Source: Phytoactinopolyspora halophila (GTDB taxonomy: Bacteria > Actinomycetota > Actinomycetes > Jiangellales > Jiangellaceae). Taken from it: a stretch of DNA of 64,000 nucleotides. The first letter of the stretch is position 1. Every line of letters begins with the position of its first letter. The position numbers were made by a program, and so were the translations under genes. The DNA is taken from the NCBI RefSeq assembly GCF_003287285.1, contig NZ_QMIG01000021.1, positions 31,845 through 95,844 on the forward strand. Reading direction: 5' to 3'. Positions 44,386 through 53,030 of this stretch are shown here, one piece after another. The notes under the pieces were generated by a model. The model was not told the origin of the DNA, ran no database searches, and saw only the letters and a list, made by a program, of their open reading frames with translations.

Positions 44386-44733
44386 TCAGTGGAACGAGTC
44401 GCCGCAGGCGCACGAACCGCTGGCGTTGGGGTTGTCGATCGTGAAGCCCTGCTGCTCGATGGTGTCCACGAAATCGATCTTGGCACCGAGAAGGTACGGC
44501 GCGCTCATCCGGTCGACCACGAGATTGACCCCGGCGAAGTCCTGGACCTGATCACCGTCGAGCGAGCGCTCGTCGAAGAAGAGCTGGTACCGCAGACCCG
44601 AACAGCCTCCTGGCTGGACCGCGATCCGCAGCTGCAGGTCGTCCCGGCCTTCCTGCTCGAGTAGCGCCTTGACCTTGCCGGCCGCGGCTTCCGTGAGCAC
44701 GACGCTCTGGGCGGTCTCGTCCTGAACGGTCAT
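44386..44733 (-). CDS. erpA: A-type iron-sulfur carrier (ErpA/HesB)
   Basis: A 115-residue scaffold or carrier that delivers Fe-S clusters to target enzymes. The three cluster cysteines are in GGCSGLRY and the C-terminal GSCACGDSF. Position between cysteine desulfurase/TusA and glycerate kinase parallels M. tuberculosis Rv2204c/Rv2205c. Candidates to receive its clusters here include the NadA quinolinate synthase and the Rieske protein. Confidence 0.93.
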   Translation of the reverse strand: MTVQDETAQSVVLTEAAAGKVKALLEQEGRDDLQLRIAVQPGGCSGLRYQLFFDERSLDGDQVQDFAGVNLVVDRMSAPYLLGAKIDFVDTIEQQGFTIDNPNASGSCACGDSFH

Positions 44734-44901
44734 CCTGAATCTCCTGCCGACTCTTCGACTGCATCTCTAGAATGCAACGCGCACGGCTGCCACGCCATTC
44801 CCTGTTGTCATGCCAGTCTAGGACGCCACCCGGGCGAGCCCATACCGCCTGCGCACGTCATCAACCGCCGGGCCATCCGGGCCCGCGGTGTGACATAGCC
44901 C

Positions 44902-46029
44902 TCACCGCCGCCGATCCCACGTCTTGGCCACTCGCTCGGCCACGGCGGCCAGGCTCTCCGCCGGCCGGTCGAACGCGGCGGCCTCCCCCACCATGTCGAC
45001 CAGGCCATACGCCGCCTCGATGCCGTTGGCCCGCAGCTCGCGGTTACCGACCTGCACGTCACCGGCAAGGGCGATACACGGGCGCACGGCAGCGTTCGCC
45101 ACCCCGGCCACGCCGACCGGAACCTTGCCGTTCATCGACTGCCAGTCCAGCTTTCCTTCCCCCGTGACGACCACGTCACACGCCGCTACGAGGTCATACA
45201 GGCCAACCGCCGACGCCACGGTCTCGAAGCCGGAAACGCGCGCCGCTCCCAGGAGGAGGAGCGCGTACCCCAGGCCCCCGGCGGCTCCCGCGCCGGCGGC
45301 GTCGGCCGTCTCGCGCCCCGCCAGGTCCGCGAACGCCGTCAACGCCGTATCCGCAGCCAGCTTCGCGTCGTCGTCCACCAGCCCTTTCTGCTCGCCGAAC
45401 ACGTTGCTCGCGCCCCGCAGCCCCAGCAAGGGGTTGTCCACGTCACTCGCCGCGATCAGCTCGACCCCGGAGACCCGGGAGCGGGCCGCTTCCAGATCCA
45501 GCGAGCCGATCTCGGCGAGCGCGGACGGTCCCCCGGTCAGCGCGGTGGCTGGTGTCGACGTCGCTCCCAACGCTGCCAGCAGTCCGGCTCCCCCGTCGTT
45601 TGTCCCCGAGCCACCGAGCCCGACGACGACGCGCCGGGCGCCGGCGTCGATCGCGCTGGCGATCAACTCGCCGACTCCGTACGTCGACGCCCGTTCCACC
45701 GCACCCGGCTGTGGGTTCCGGCCGTCGGGGTCTCGCGGCATCAGCGCCAGCCCACAGGCCTGTGCCGACTCGACGTAGGCCGTGTCGCCCGTGAGGAGCA
45801 ACGTGCTGGGCACGGGCTCGTCCAGGGGCCCGCGCACGGTTCCGGCCAACAGCTCGCCACCCAGGCTCGCCCGGACCACATCGACGAAGCCGGGACCCCC
45901 GTCGGCCATCGGAGCGGTGGCGATCTCGCTGGCCGGAGCGGTCCGGCGCCATCCCTCGGCGATGGCATGTGCGGCTTGCACGGCAGAGAGCGTTCCGGCG
46001 AATTTGTCGGGTGCGATGACGATGCGCAT
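44902..46029 (-). CDS. glxK: Glycerate kinase
   Basis: Phosphorylates D-glycerate to 2- or 3-phosphoglycerate. The 375-residue length matches the GarK/GlxK family. Motifs: IAPDKFAGTLSA at the N-terminus, PMADGGPGFVD, VGLGGSGTNDGGAGLL near residue 135 and VVTGEGKLDWQSMNGK near 285. It is a single gene on the minus strand; the position equals that of Rv2205c. Confidence 0.92.
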   Translation of the reverse strand: MRIVIAPDKFAGTLSAVQAAHAIAEGWRRTAPASEIATAPMADGGPGFVDVVRASLGGELLAGTVRGPLDEPVPSTLLLTGDTAYVESAQACGLALMPRDPDGRNPQPGAVERASTYGVGELIASAIDAGARRVVVGLGGSGTNDGGAGLLAALGATSTPATALTGGPSALAEIGSLDLEAARSRVSGVELIAASDVDNPLLGLRGASNVFGEQKGLVDDDAKLAADTALTAFADLAGRETADAAGAGAAGGLGYALLLLGAARVSGFETVASAVGLYDLVAACDVVVTGEGKLDWQSMNGKVPVGVAGVANAAVRPCIALAGDVQVGNRELRANGIEAAYGLVDMVGEAAAFDRPAESLAAVAERVAKTWDRRR

Positions 46030-46420
46030 ACCGGAGAGTGTGCCGCATGGGGGTACGCCCGAGGCGACCCGCCGGCGTCGGCGCGAACGCGACCGTGCGG
46101 TATCTCACATCTGACCAGGAAGGGGCGATCGGTACCGGTCTCGTTGCTGGTCTGCGCATCGAGTGGGACGGCTGCCTCGCTCTGCGTCACGTGCGGTCAC
46201 CGGCGTCCCACGTGCCATCCGTGCCGCTCCGGTCACGGCCGTGGGAAAATCGATAGTACGAACGAGCGCATCGGACTCCGGACCGGCAGGAGAAGACCGT
46301 GTCGAACGGGCCGGCTGGACCGGGTCGACGGGCATGTCGACGGCACCCGATGCGCCCACTGCGTGCAAGGAAGCTGACGATGATGCCAGCGCGCAACGTC
46401 GGACGAAGGATTGACGAGCC
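46030..46420. other. Gene-free stretch upstream of nadA
   Basis: Between divergent glycerate kinase and NadA genes, 391 bases show only short overlapping reading frames with no family resemblance. No clear promoter, riboswitch or repeat is recognised. The promoters of both neighbours should lie here. Confidence 0.5.
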
Positions 46421-47596
46421 GTGACCGTGACTCCAGCACCATCCTCAACGACCAATCCGCTGCCGCTGCTCCTGCTCGGCCAGGGGGCCGACCCGGAATC
46501 CGAACGCGGTGTCGAATGCCCCGGTGACCTTCCCGCCGCCAGCGATCCCGATCTGGTGGACCGGGCCCGGCGCGCACGCGAAGCGCTGGGAGATCGCGCT
46601 TTCCTCCTCGGACACCATTACCAGCGCGACGAAGTGATCCAGTTCGCCGACGTGACCGGCGACTCGTTCAAGTTGGCCCGCGACGCCGCGGCCCGGCCGG
46701 ACGCCGAGTACATCGTGTTCTGCGGCGTCCATTTCATGGCCGAGTCCGCGGACATGCTCACCGCAGATCACCAGCGGGTCATCCTCCCCGATCTGGCCGC
46801 CGGCTGCTCGATGGCCGACATGGCACGCATCCTCCAGGTCGAGGACGCGTGGGCCAGGCTTACCGACGCCGGCGTGGCCGCGTCCACCGTGCCCATCACG
46901 TACATGAACTCGTCGGCCGACATCAAGGCGTTCTGCGGGCGCAACGGCGGTGCCGTCTGCACCTCGAGCAACGCCCAGCGCGCCCTGGAGTGGGCCTTCG
47001 AGCAGGGCGAGAAGGTGCTCTTCTTTCCCGACCAGCACCTGGGACGCAACACGGCGGTCCTGAAGATGGGCATGTCCCTCGACGACTGCGTGGTGGTGGA
47101 CCCCCACAAGCCGGACTTCGGTGTCACCGATGAGGACCTGCGCCGGGCACGCATACTCCTCTGGCGGGGTCACTGCTCGGTACACGGGCGCTTCACCGCC
47201 GACTCGGTGGCCGAGGTGCGAGACCGGATTCCCGGCGTGAACGTGCTGGTCCATCCGGAGTGCACGCACGACGTCGTGACCCGAGCCGACTACATCGGCT
47301 CCACCGAGTACATCATCAAGACCATCGCCGACGCCCCGTCCGGCACCGCCTGGGCGGTGGGCACCGAGCTGAACCTGGTCAAGCGGCTCGCGGACCGGCA
47401 CCCGGACAAGAACGTCGTGTTCCTGGACCGAAACGTCTGCTTCTGCTCCACCATGAACCGCATCGACTTGCCCCATCTGGTGTGGGCACTCGAGAACCTG
47501 GTGGAAGGAAGGGTGGTCAACCAGATCGAGGTGGATGCCGACACCACGCACTGGGCCCGTGTCGCGTTGGATCGCATGCTGGCAATGCCGAGCTGA
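46421..47596 (+). CDS. nadA: Quinolinate synthase
   Basis: Condenses iminoaspartate with dihydroxyacetone phosphate to quinolinate in NAD synthesis. The 391-residue protein has the long form found in actinobacteria. Three cysteines for the 4Fe-4S cluster are found in AAGCSMAD, HPECTHD and NVCFCST. LGHHYQRDEVIQFAD and YMNSSADIKAFCGR are substrate-site segments. GTG start. No nadB or nadC is adjacent. Confidence 0.96.
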   Translation: MTVTPAPSSTTNPLPLLLLGQGADPESERGVECPGDLPAASDPDLVDRARRAREALGDRAFLLGHHYQRDEVIQFADVTGDSFKLARDAAARPDAEYIVFCGVHFMAESADMLTADHQRVILPDLAAGCSMADMARILQVEDAWARLTDAGVAASTVPITYMNSSADIKAFCGRNGGAVCTSSNAQRALEWAFEQGEKVLFFPDQHLGRNTAVLKMGMSLDDCVVVDPHKPDFGVTDEDLRRARILLWRGHCSVHGRFTADSVAEVRDRIPGVNVLVHPECTHDVVTRADYIGSTEYIIKTIADAPSGTAWAVGTELNLVKRLADRHPDKNVVFLDRNVCFCSTMNRIDLPHLVWALENLVEGRVVNQIEVDADTTHWARVALDRMLAMPS

Positions 47597-47717
47597 CCCG
47601 GCCAGCATCGATGCTCACGCCGTCGTCGGCGTCCGTGATCCTTGACGACGGTGAACACGTCCATGTAGGCGAACGTTGATGATCAGCAAGAAGCGATGAT
47701 CAGCGAGAGGCATCGTC

Positions 47718-48284
47718 TCAGAGGCCGGGGGCACCCCATACCGGGAACCAGCGGCTGACGTCCTTCTCGATCGCCAGATCGCCGCTGACGATGGCGCGGA
47801 CCTGCAGCTCCAGCGCGTTGTCGCGCCGCTGGGCCCTGCTGTCCACCGGGGCGAACGGGTAGAAAGTGCCGCGCTTGTACAGGTACACGAGCGCGAGCCC
47901 CCGGCCGTCGTCCGAGCGCAGTCCGATGGTGGTACACAACAACGACGGGCCGAAGCCGGCCGCCTCCAGAGTGGAGTTCACCGCGTGCAGATCGGTGCAC
48001 AGCGCGGTCATGTCATCTGGCGAGCGCTTCACGACCAGCCACGTGTAGCCGTAATCGTCGTCCATCTGCTCTGGCTCGGCTCCGTCGAGCAGTTGCGTGA
48101 TGTCGTCTTTCAGCCGTGCGAACGGCCCGCCCTCGGCCTGACGGAAGCAAACCGCGCCGACACCGGTCGGATGCATCTCCGCCGAAGCTTCAAGCGTCAG
48201 CGCCGCGGTGGGCAGCGCGAACAAGGCATCGAGGTTCGGCTCGACCCGCTTGGATCTACCGAAGATCGCGTCCCAGAAACCCAT
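47718..48284 (-). CDS. pspAB: PspA-associated protein PspAB
   Basis: A 188-residue soluble protein known from its constant company with PspA and HtpX in actinobacteria (sequence starts GFWDAIFGRSK). Its biochemical role is unknown; it may be an adaptor for membrane-stress proteolysis. It follows htpX by 10 bp on the same strand and is the last gene of the pspA-pspAA-htpX-pspAB operon. Confidence 0.85.
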   Translation of the reverse strand: MGFWDAIFGRSKRVEPNLDALFALPTAALTLEASAEMHPTGVGAVCFRQAEGGPFARLKDDITQLLDGAEPEQMDDDYGYTWLVVKRSPDDMTALCTDLHAVNSTLEAAGFGPSLLCTTIGLRSDDGRGLALVYLYKRGTFYPFAPVDSRAQRRDNALELQVRAIVSGDLAIEKDVSRWFPVWGAPGL

Positions 48285-48294
48285 CAGCCGTTAC

Positions 48295-49197
48295 CTACTC
48301 CCGGCCGAGCTGCACGGAGATCTTATCCAGCTGTTCCAGCCGCTTCTCCAGCTTCGGGTGGCTGGCGAACAACGCTGCGATATCCATCTTGTTGGTCAGC
48401 GCCGGGACGAAGAAGAACGCGTTGTACGGTTCCGCGGCACGCAGGTCTTTGGTGGGGATGCGCGCCATGTCACCGGAGATCTTCGTCAGCGCGCTGGACA
48501 GCGCCGACGGCTGGCCGGTCAGCACGGCTCCGGCCCGGTCTGCGGCGAGTTCCCGATAGCGCGACAGCAAGCGCGTGAGCAGGAAGCTCACGAAATAGAC
48601 GACGGCTGCCACCAGCATGATGATGAGGATCACCGGTGCACCATTGTTGTCGCGGCTCCGGCCGCCGAACAGGCTGCTGTAGAAGACGATCCGGGTGATG
48701 AGTCCGGCGAGCACGCCGACCACGGAGGCGATGGTCATCACCAGGACGTCGCGATGCGCCACGTGCGAGAGCTCGTGCGAGAGGACCGCTTCCATCTCCC
48801 GCTCCTCGAGGCGCCGGCGCAAGCCCGACGTGACGCAGACGACCGCGCGGTCCGGGCTGCGCCCGGCAGCAAAGGCGTTCGGCAGGTCCGTGTCGGCCAC
48901 CGCCACCTTCGGCTTGGGCATGTCCGCCAGCGCGCACAAGCGGTCGATCATCGCATGCAACTGGGGATCCTCCGCCGGCGACACCTCGCGGGCCCGCATG
49001 GCCGACAGGGCGAGCCGATCGGAGAAGTACCACTGTGCCCACAGGGCCCCGAGGCCGATCAGGATGCCGAGCAGCCAGATACCCGAGAACAGCGAGATGG
49101 CCCCGACGAGCACCACGTAGAGCAGTGCCAGCAGGACCATCGTCGCCACCATGCGCACGGTCAGGCCGCGATCAGGGGCGAACTTGCTCCGTGCCAC
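48295..49197 (-). CDS. htpX: HtpX-like membrane zinc metalloprotease
   Basis: A family M48 protease that degrades damaged membrane proteins. The 300-residue protein has two N-terminal membrane helices (about 15-35 and 40-58), the zinc motif HELSH at 141-145 (HExxH), two further helices (about 150-175 and 185-205), and a Glu ligand in RELAADRAGAVL. It is encoded in the PspA operon, so induction by envelope stress is likely. Confidence 0.92.
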   Translation of the reverse strand: MARSKFAPDRGLTVRMVATMVLLALLYVVLVGAISLFSGIWLLGILIGLGALWAQWYFSDRLALSAMRAREVSPAEDPQLHAMIDRLCALADMPKPKVAVADTDLPNAFAAGRSPDRAVVCVTSGLRRRLEEREMEAVLSHELSHVAHRDVLVMTIASVVGVLAGLITRIVFYSSLFGGRSRDNNGAPVILIIMLVAAVVYFVSFLLTRLLSRYRELAADRAGAVLTGQPSALSSALTKISGDMARIPTKDLRAAEPYNAFFFVPALTNKMDIAALFASHPKLEKRLEQLDKISVQLGRE

Positions 49198-49280
49198 GGT
49201 ACGTTCCTCCTGCGAATACCGAAAAAACCCATCCGGTCATACACAACGCCCGGATGCGCCGGTGAGTTCCGAAACGCCGC

Positions 49281-49577
49281 TCAGCGGGTGGTGGGCGGTT
49301 CGGCCGGGATCAATCCTTCATCCGTGAGCAGACTGCGGACCTCGTCGACGTGTGCCTCCGCGTACGGCAACACGAGATCGCTGTCGACCAGCTCGTCGTC
49401 AGGCACCGGGGTGCCCACCCTGCGAACCTCCTCCAGCAATTTCACGAGAGCCGCGCGGAACAGCTCATCATCGCCGGACTCGATCGCGTCACCGAGCTCG
49501 TCGTCGAGACGGTTCAACTCGGGAAAGTGCTCGTCGGCAATCCGTAGCTGCCCTTCCCCCATGATCCTGACGATCAC
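49281..49577 (-). CDS. pspAA: PspA-associated protein PspAA
   Basis: A 98-residue small protein (starts IVRIMGEGQLRI) that follows PspA in many actinobacteria. It overlaps the pspA stop by 4 bp, so the two are translated together. Its function is unknown, likely binding to or controlling PspA. Confidence 0.85.
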   Translation of the reverse strand: MIVRIMGEGQLRIADEHFPELNRLDDELGDAIESGDDELFRAALVKLLEEVRRVGTPVPDDELVDSDLVLPYAEAHVDEVRSLLTDEGLIPAEPPTTR

Positions 49578-50368
49578 CGCTGGCCCTCCTCACGCTGCGT
49601 CTCCGGCGCGACGGTCGTGTCGGCTGATCCCGATTCACCCTCGATCTGCTTCGGCGCTTCCGAGGAACCGCCTTCGATCTCTTGCTTCATCCGGGACAGC
49701 TCAAGTTCGACGTCGCCCGTCGAGGACAGGCGGTCGAGCTCGGCGCTGAGGTCGTCCTTCGACGTTCCTGTTGCGTCCTCGAGCGCACCGGAGGCGAGCA
49801 GCTCGTCGATCGCTCCCGCGCGAGCCTGCATCGAGGCTGTCTTGTCCTCGGCCCGCTCGATCGCCATGCCGACGTCGCTCATCTCCTCGGAGATGCCACT
49901 GAAGGCTTCACCGACGCGCGTCTGCGCCTCGGCTGCCGTGTAGGTGGCCTTGATCGATTCCTTCCTCGTCCGGAACGACTCGACCTTGGCTTGCAGCCGC
50001 TGCGCGGCCGTGGTGAGCTTCTCTTCTTCGCCCTGCAGTGCCTCGTGCTGCGAACGCAGGTCGTTGAGCTGGTTCTCCAGCCCGGAGCGGCGCGTCAACG
50101 CTTCCCGGGCCAGGTCCTCACGACCGTGCGACATCGCCTGCTTGGCCTGTCCCTGCAGCTTCTCGGCCTGCTGCTGCAGCTGGTTCATCTGGACTTCGAT
50201 CCGCTTGCGGCTCGTGGCGACGTCCGCCACGCCACGGCGCACCTTCTGCAGCATTTCGAGCTGTTTCTTGTACGAGTAGTCGAGAGTCTCCCGGGGGTCC
50301 TCGGCGCTGTCGAGCGCCTTGTCGGCCTTGGCCCGGAAGATCATGGACATTCGCTGGAGGATCCCCAT
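49574..50368 (-). CDS. pspA: PspA/IM30 membrane-stress protein
   Basis: Forms ESCRT-III-like oligomers on the cytoplasmic face of the membrane under envelope stress. The 264-residue protein is nearly all coiled coil (about 25-215), starting MGILQRMSMIFRAKADKALD, the membrane-binding amphipathic helix, and ending in a flexible acidic tail. First gene of the operon with pspAA, htpX and pspAB. It lies divergent from the DUF3043 gene. Confidence 0.94.
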   Translation of the reverse strand: MGILQRMSMIFRAKADKALDSAEDPRETLDYSYKKQLEMLQKVRRGVADVATSRKRIEVQMNQLQQQAEKLQGQAKQAMSHGREDLAREALTRRSGLENQLNDLRSQHEALQGEEEKLTTAAQRLQAKVESFRTRKESIKATYTAAEAQTRVGEAFSGISEEMSDVGMAIERAEDKTASMQARAGAIDELLASGALEDATGTSKDDLSAELDRLSSTGDVELELSRMKQEIEGGSSEAPKQIEGESGSADTTVAPETQREEGQR

Positions 50369-50490
50369 GTGGCCAGGTAGCCCTTTCTCGAGCGTTGGAT
50401 TGAACGTCTGAAACGTGTTCGCACCTCTAGCCTACGGCGTCTACCCCCATGATGGCAGGGGAGGTTGCCATCCTGACCTACCCTGGATAT

Positions 50491-51114
50491 GTGTTCCGTC
50501 GCCGATCAGACTCCAAACTTCCGGAGGAAGCTCCGGAAACGCCCACCGTCGGTGGTCCTGAGCAGGGCAATCGTTCCAACGGCGATGCCCGGGATCAACC
50601 GCCGCGCAAGGGCCGTCCCACACCCAAACGCACCGAGGCCGAGAAGGCGCGCAAGGAGCGGGTGAAGCCGCCGCTGAACAAGCGCGAAGCCATGCGCAGG
50701 GAGCGGCAGCGAGTCAAAGAACAACGAGCCCGCGCGCGCAAGGCGATGACCACCGGTGACGAGAAGTACTACCTCGAACGAGACCGGGGACCCGAGCGCA
50801 AGTTTCTCCGCGACTACGTGGACTCCCGGCGCACCGTCGGCGAGTTCTTCTTGCCTCTCATCATCGTGATCCTGCTGGGAAACTTCGTCCCGATCGTGCA
50901 GGTACAGCTGTTCATGATGGCGTTGTGGCTGGTCGTGATGGTCATGTTGATCGTCGACATGACCGTTCTCGGCATCCGGGTGAAGCGCGAGTTCCGCAAG
51001 AGGTTCCCGGACGACACGGGACGTGGCCACACGTTCTATGCCCTCATGCGCGCGATGCAAATCCGCCGCCTGAGGCTGCCGAAGCCTGCTGTCAAGCCTG
51101 GAGATCTGGTGTGA
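50491..51114 (+). CDS. DUF3043 membrane protein
   Basis: A 207-residue actinobacteria-specific protein of unknown function. The first 95 residues are very basic and polar, and include KARKERVKPPLNKREAMRRE; two membrane helices follow (about 112-131 and 136-158), then a basic tail with ALMRAMQIRRLRLPKP. The GTG at 50491 gives the FRRRSDSK start typical of the family. TACCCT ends 6 nt before it and could be the -10 of a leaderless transcript. Positional equivalent of Rv2206. The GNAT gene starts within its stop (GTGA). Confidence 0.85.
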   Translation: MFRRRSDSKLPEEAPETPTVGGPEQGNRSNGDARDQPPRKGRPTPKRTEAEKARKERVKPPLNKREAMRRERQRVKEQRARARKAMTTGDEKYYLERDRGPERKFLRDYVDSRRTVGEFFLPLIIVILLGNFVPIVQVQLFMMALWLVVMVMLIVDMTVLGIRVKREFRKRFPDDTGRGHTFYALMRAMQIRRLRLPKPAVKPGDLV

Positions 51115-51623
51115 CCCGTATTGGCAAAGATGCCTCCGCGGAGATTCGCATCCGCGCGCTGCGCTATTCCGATCCCGTCGTCCGCGCGCTCGAAGACGAG
51201 CTGCAACAGGAGTACGTCGCTCGCTACGGCGGGGACGACGACGCGCCCATCTCGCCTGAGGAGTTCGAGCCACCCCACGGCGAGTTCCTCGTGGGTTTCC
51301 TCGGGAACGAGCCCGTGGCATCGGGCGGGTTCCGGAGATACGACACCGGCATCGCCGAGATCAAACGCATGTATGTCTCCCACGAACACCGCGGCGGCGG
51401 GCATGCGCGCCGGCTGCTGGCCGAACTCGAAGCCCGGGCGGTATCGGCCGGGTACCGGCGGCTCGTGCTGGAGACGGGCACGAAACAGCCGGAGGCGATC
51501 GCCCTGTACACCTCCAGTGGCTACAGCGACACCGAGCCGTTCGGCTATCACGCGCACAGTCACAGCAGCCGCTACTTCGGCAAGGATCTCGACCTCGCCA
51601 GCAGAACGGCCGCGCAATCGTGA
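51111..51623 (+). CDS. GNAT-family N-acetyltransferase
   Basis: A 170-residue acetyltransferase with the acetyl-CoA-binding core MYVSHEHRGGGHARRLLAEL (about residues 84-103) and the closing GTKQPEAIALYTSSGY. It would acetylate a small molecule or protein; the substrate cannot be told. The GTG start overlaps the DUF3043 stop by 4 bp. Confidence 0.88.
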   Translation: MTRIGKDASAEIRIRALRYSDPVVRALEDELQQEYVARYGGDDDAPISPEEFEPPHGEFLVGFLGNEPVASGGFRRYDTGIAEIKRMYVSHEHRGGGHARRLLAELEARAVSAGYRRLVLETGTKQPEAIALYTSSGYSDTEPFGYHAHSHSSRYFGKDLDLASRTAAQS

Positions 51624-51636
51624 CCGCCTGCCAGGT

Positions 51637-51858
51637 CTACTCCGGAGGCTGGAGGCTCATCGGCCCGTAGACCTGGCGCTCGTCCTCGTAGAGGATCACC
51701 GAGTCCACACCGGATTCGGCGAGGTGCCGCCAGTGCTCGCCGATCCAGCTCTCCGCATCGGACTGGGTGGGAAACTCGACACCCCGTCCGGCCGGGCCGC
51801 CATCGTCGTCCTTCATGAGCTCGCCGTCCGGGTCCAGGAACCGCCAGTACCACGTCAT
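51637..51858 (-). CDS. Small conserved hypothetical protein
   Basis: 73 residues, starting with MTWYWRFLDPDGE and continuing with an alpha/beta pattern (SDAESWIGEHWRHLAESG, VDSVILYEDERQVYG). No function is recognised. The start at ATG 51858 is chosen because the conserved-looking sequence begins there; the in-frame ATG at 51954 adds 32 unlike residues. It lies 13 bp from the convergent GNAT gene. Confidence 0.6.
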   Translation of the reverse strand: MTWYWRFLDPDGELMKDDDGGPAGRGVEFPTQSDAESWIGEHWRHLAESGVDSVILYEDERQVYGPMSLQPPE

Positions 51859-52002
51859 GACCGGCCTCGCCTCCTCTGTCGCGGTTGTGACGAGCATCGC
51901 ATACGCCGGTGACCGTACGACGTCCTGCATGCCCGATCCTGCCAGCGAGCACACCCGGCCTGCCGGCGACTCCCCGATGCGGCGTTTTGACCTGCACGAG
52001 CG

Positions 52003-52198
52003 CCACGTGCGACAGTCGTATTACCTCTACGCACCCAGTCAGGGGAAGTCGGTCGGAATCCGACGCTGACCCGCAACCGTAGGCCGCGCACCAGAGGAGC
52101 ATCCCGCCCCGGCGGGGACACCCTGCCGGAGTCCCATCCGTCCGGGGCGAGCTGAACTCCGGTGTCCATGACGCGGCGAGCCGGAATGCCTGACGTGG
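52003..52198 (+). ncRNA. Cobalamin (AdoCbl) riboswitch
   Basis: The consensus core is visible: GGGAA at 52043, a GGTCGGAATCC stem, GACCCGCAACCGTAGG at about 52068-52084, and the distal B12 box as GAGCCGGAATGCCTGACG near 52178-52195. CCACGT (52003-52008) can pair with ACGTGG (52193-52198) to close the structure. In the leader that follows, GACGAGGG (52234-52241) and CCCTCGTC (52297-52304) can pair and may belong to the expression switch. Binding of adenosylcobalamin should lower expression of the downstream importer operon. Confidence 0.9.
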
Positions 52199-52334
52199 AT
52201 GCGAGCGGCTCCATGTTCCGTCGAGGTCTGCGGGACGAGGGGCGGAACACGCCAGGCCCCGGCGCACGGTCGCGCCCACGGTGCACGCGGTTCGGACCCT
52301 CGTCACAGGACCGCTCAACGAAAGGGCTCGACCG

Positions 52335-53030
52335 ATGCGTCTGTTAAAACGAACGATACGGCCGGCGCTGTCCGTGTTCACCGCGCTGTTCCTCGCGCTC
52401 GCCCTGGCCAGTCCGGCACAGGCCGACGCGTACCGCTATTGGAGCTACTACCAGTGGTCGGGCGGTGAATGGGCATTCGCCTCCGCCGGTCCGGCCGACA
52501 CCGTGCCCGAGGACGGCGCGATCGAGGGCTGGCGTCATGCCATCGGTGACGAGACGTCGGCCCGGATGCCTCGCACCGGTGACGTCTTTGCCGACATCTG
52601 CGACGGAGCCAGCGCCGGCGACGGGGAGAAGCGGGTCGCCGTCGTCATCGACTACGGCGTGGCCGACGACGCTCCGGACGGCGAGGAGCCACCGGCACCG
52701 CGGGGTGAGTGCGCCGTCGTCGCCGACGACGCCTCCGGCGCTGACGTGCTCGCCGCCGTCGCCGACGTACGCCTCGGCGACGATGGAATGACCTGCGGAA
52801 TCGACGGCTATCCCGAAACCGGCTGCGGTGGGTCCGTCGACGGTCCGGTACCGAGCGATGACGAGGAAACGGTCGAGCTCGCCATGCCCGACCACTCCGA
52901 GGACGATGCTGCCGGCGACGCCTCCGATGATGATGGCGTACCGGACGTCGCGCTCATCGCGGGGATCGCGGCCGTCGTGGCCGTGGGCGTTGCCGCCCTG
53001 GTCCGGATGCGCCGCACGCGGGGCGAATGA
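52335..53030 (+). CDS. SCO2322-like secreted/membrane protein of the cobalamin ECF locus
   Basis: 231 residues with a signal peptide (about 1-30, ending ASPAQADA), an extracytoplasmic domain starting YRYWSYYQWSGGEWAF, an acidic segment (about 165-195) and a C-terminal membrane helix (about 198-220) with a basic tail. Proteins of this kind are known from B12-riboswitch-controlled ECF loci of actinobacteria such as Streptomyces SCO2322. A role as accessory ligand-capture protein is inferred. GAAAGGG precedes ATG 52335 by 9 nt. The EcfT gene overlaps its stop by 4 bp. Confidence 0.8.
   Translation: MRLLKRTIRPALSVFTALFLALALASPAQADAYRYWSYYQWSGGEWAFASAGPADTVPEDGAIEGWRHAIGDETSARMPRTGDVFADICDGASAGDGEKRVAVVIDYGVADDAPDGEEPPAPRGECAVVADDASGADVLAAVADVRLGDDGMTCGIDGYPETGCGGSVDGPVPSDDEETVELAMPDHSEDDAAGDASDDDGVPDVALIAGIAAVVAVGVAALVRMRRTRGE

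Noticed and set aside
47640..47705. Possible fifth copy of the TGATCATGAACACT palindrome
   Set aside because: Only GATGATCAGC occurs twice as a direct repeat; there are no inverted arms and no full core.
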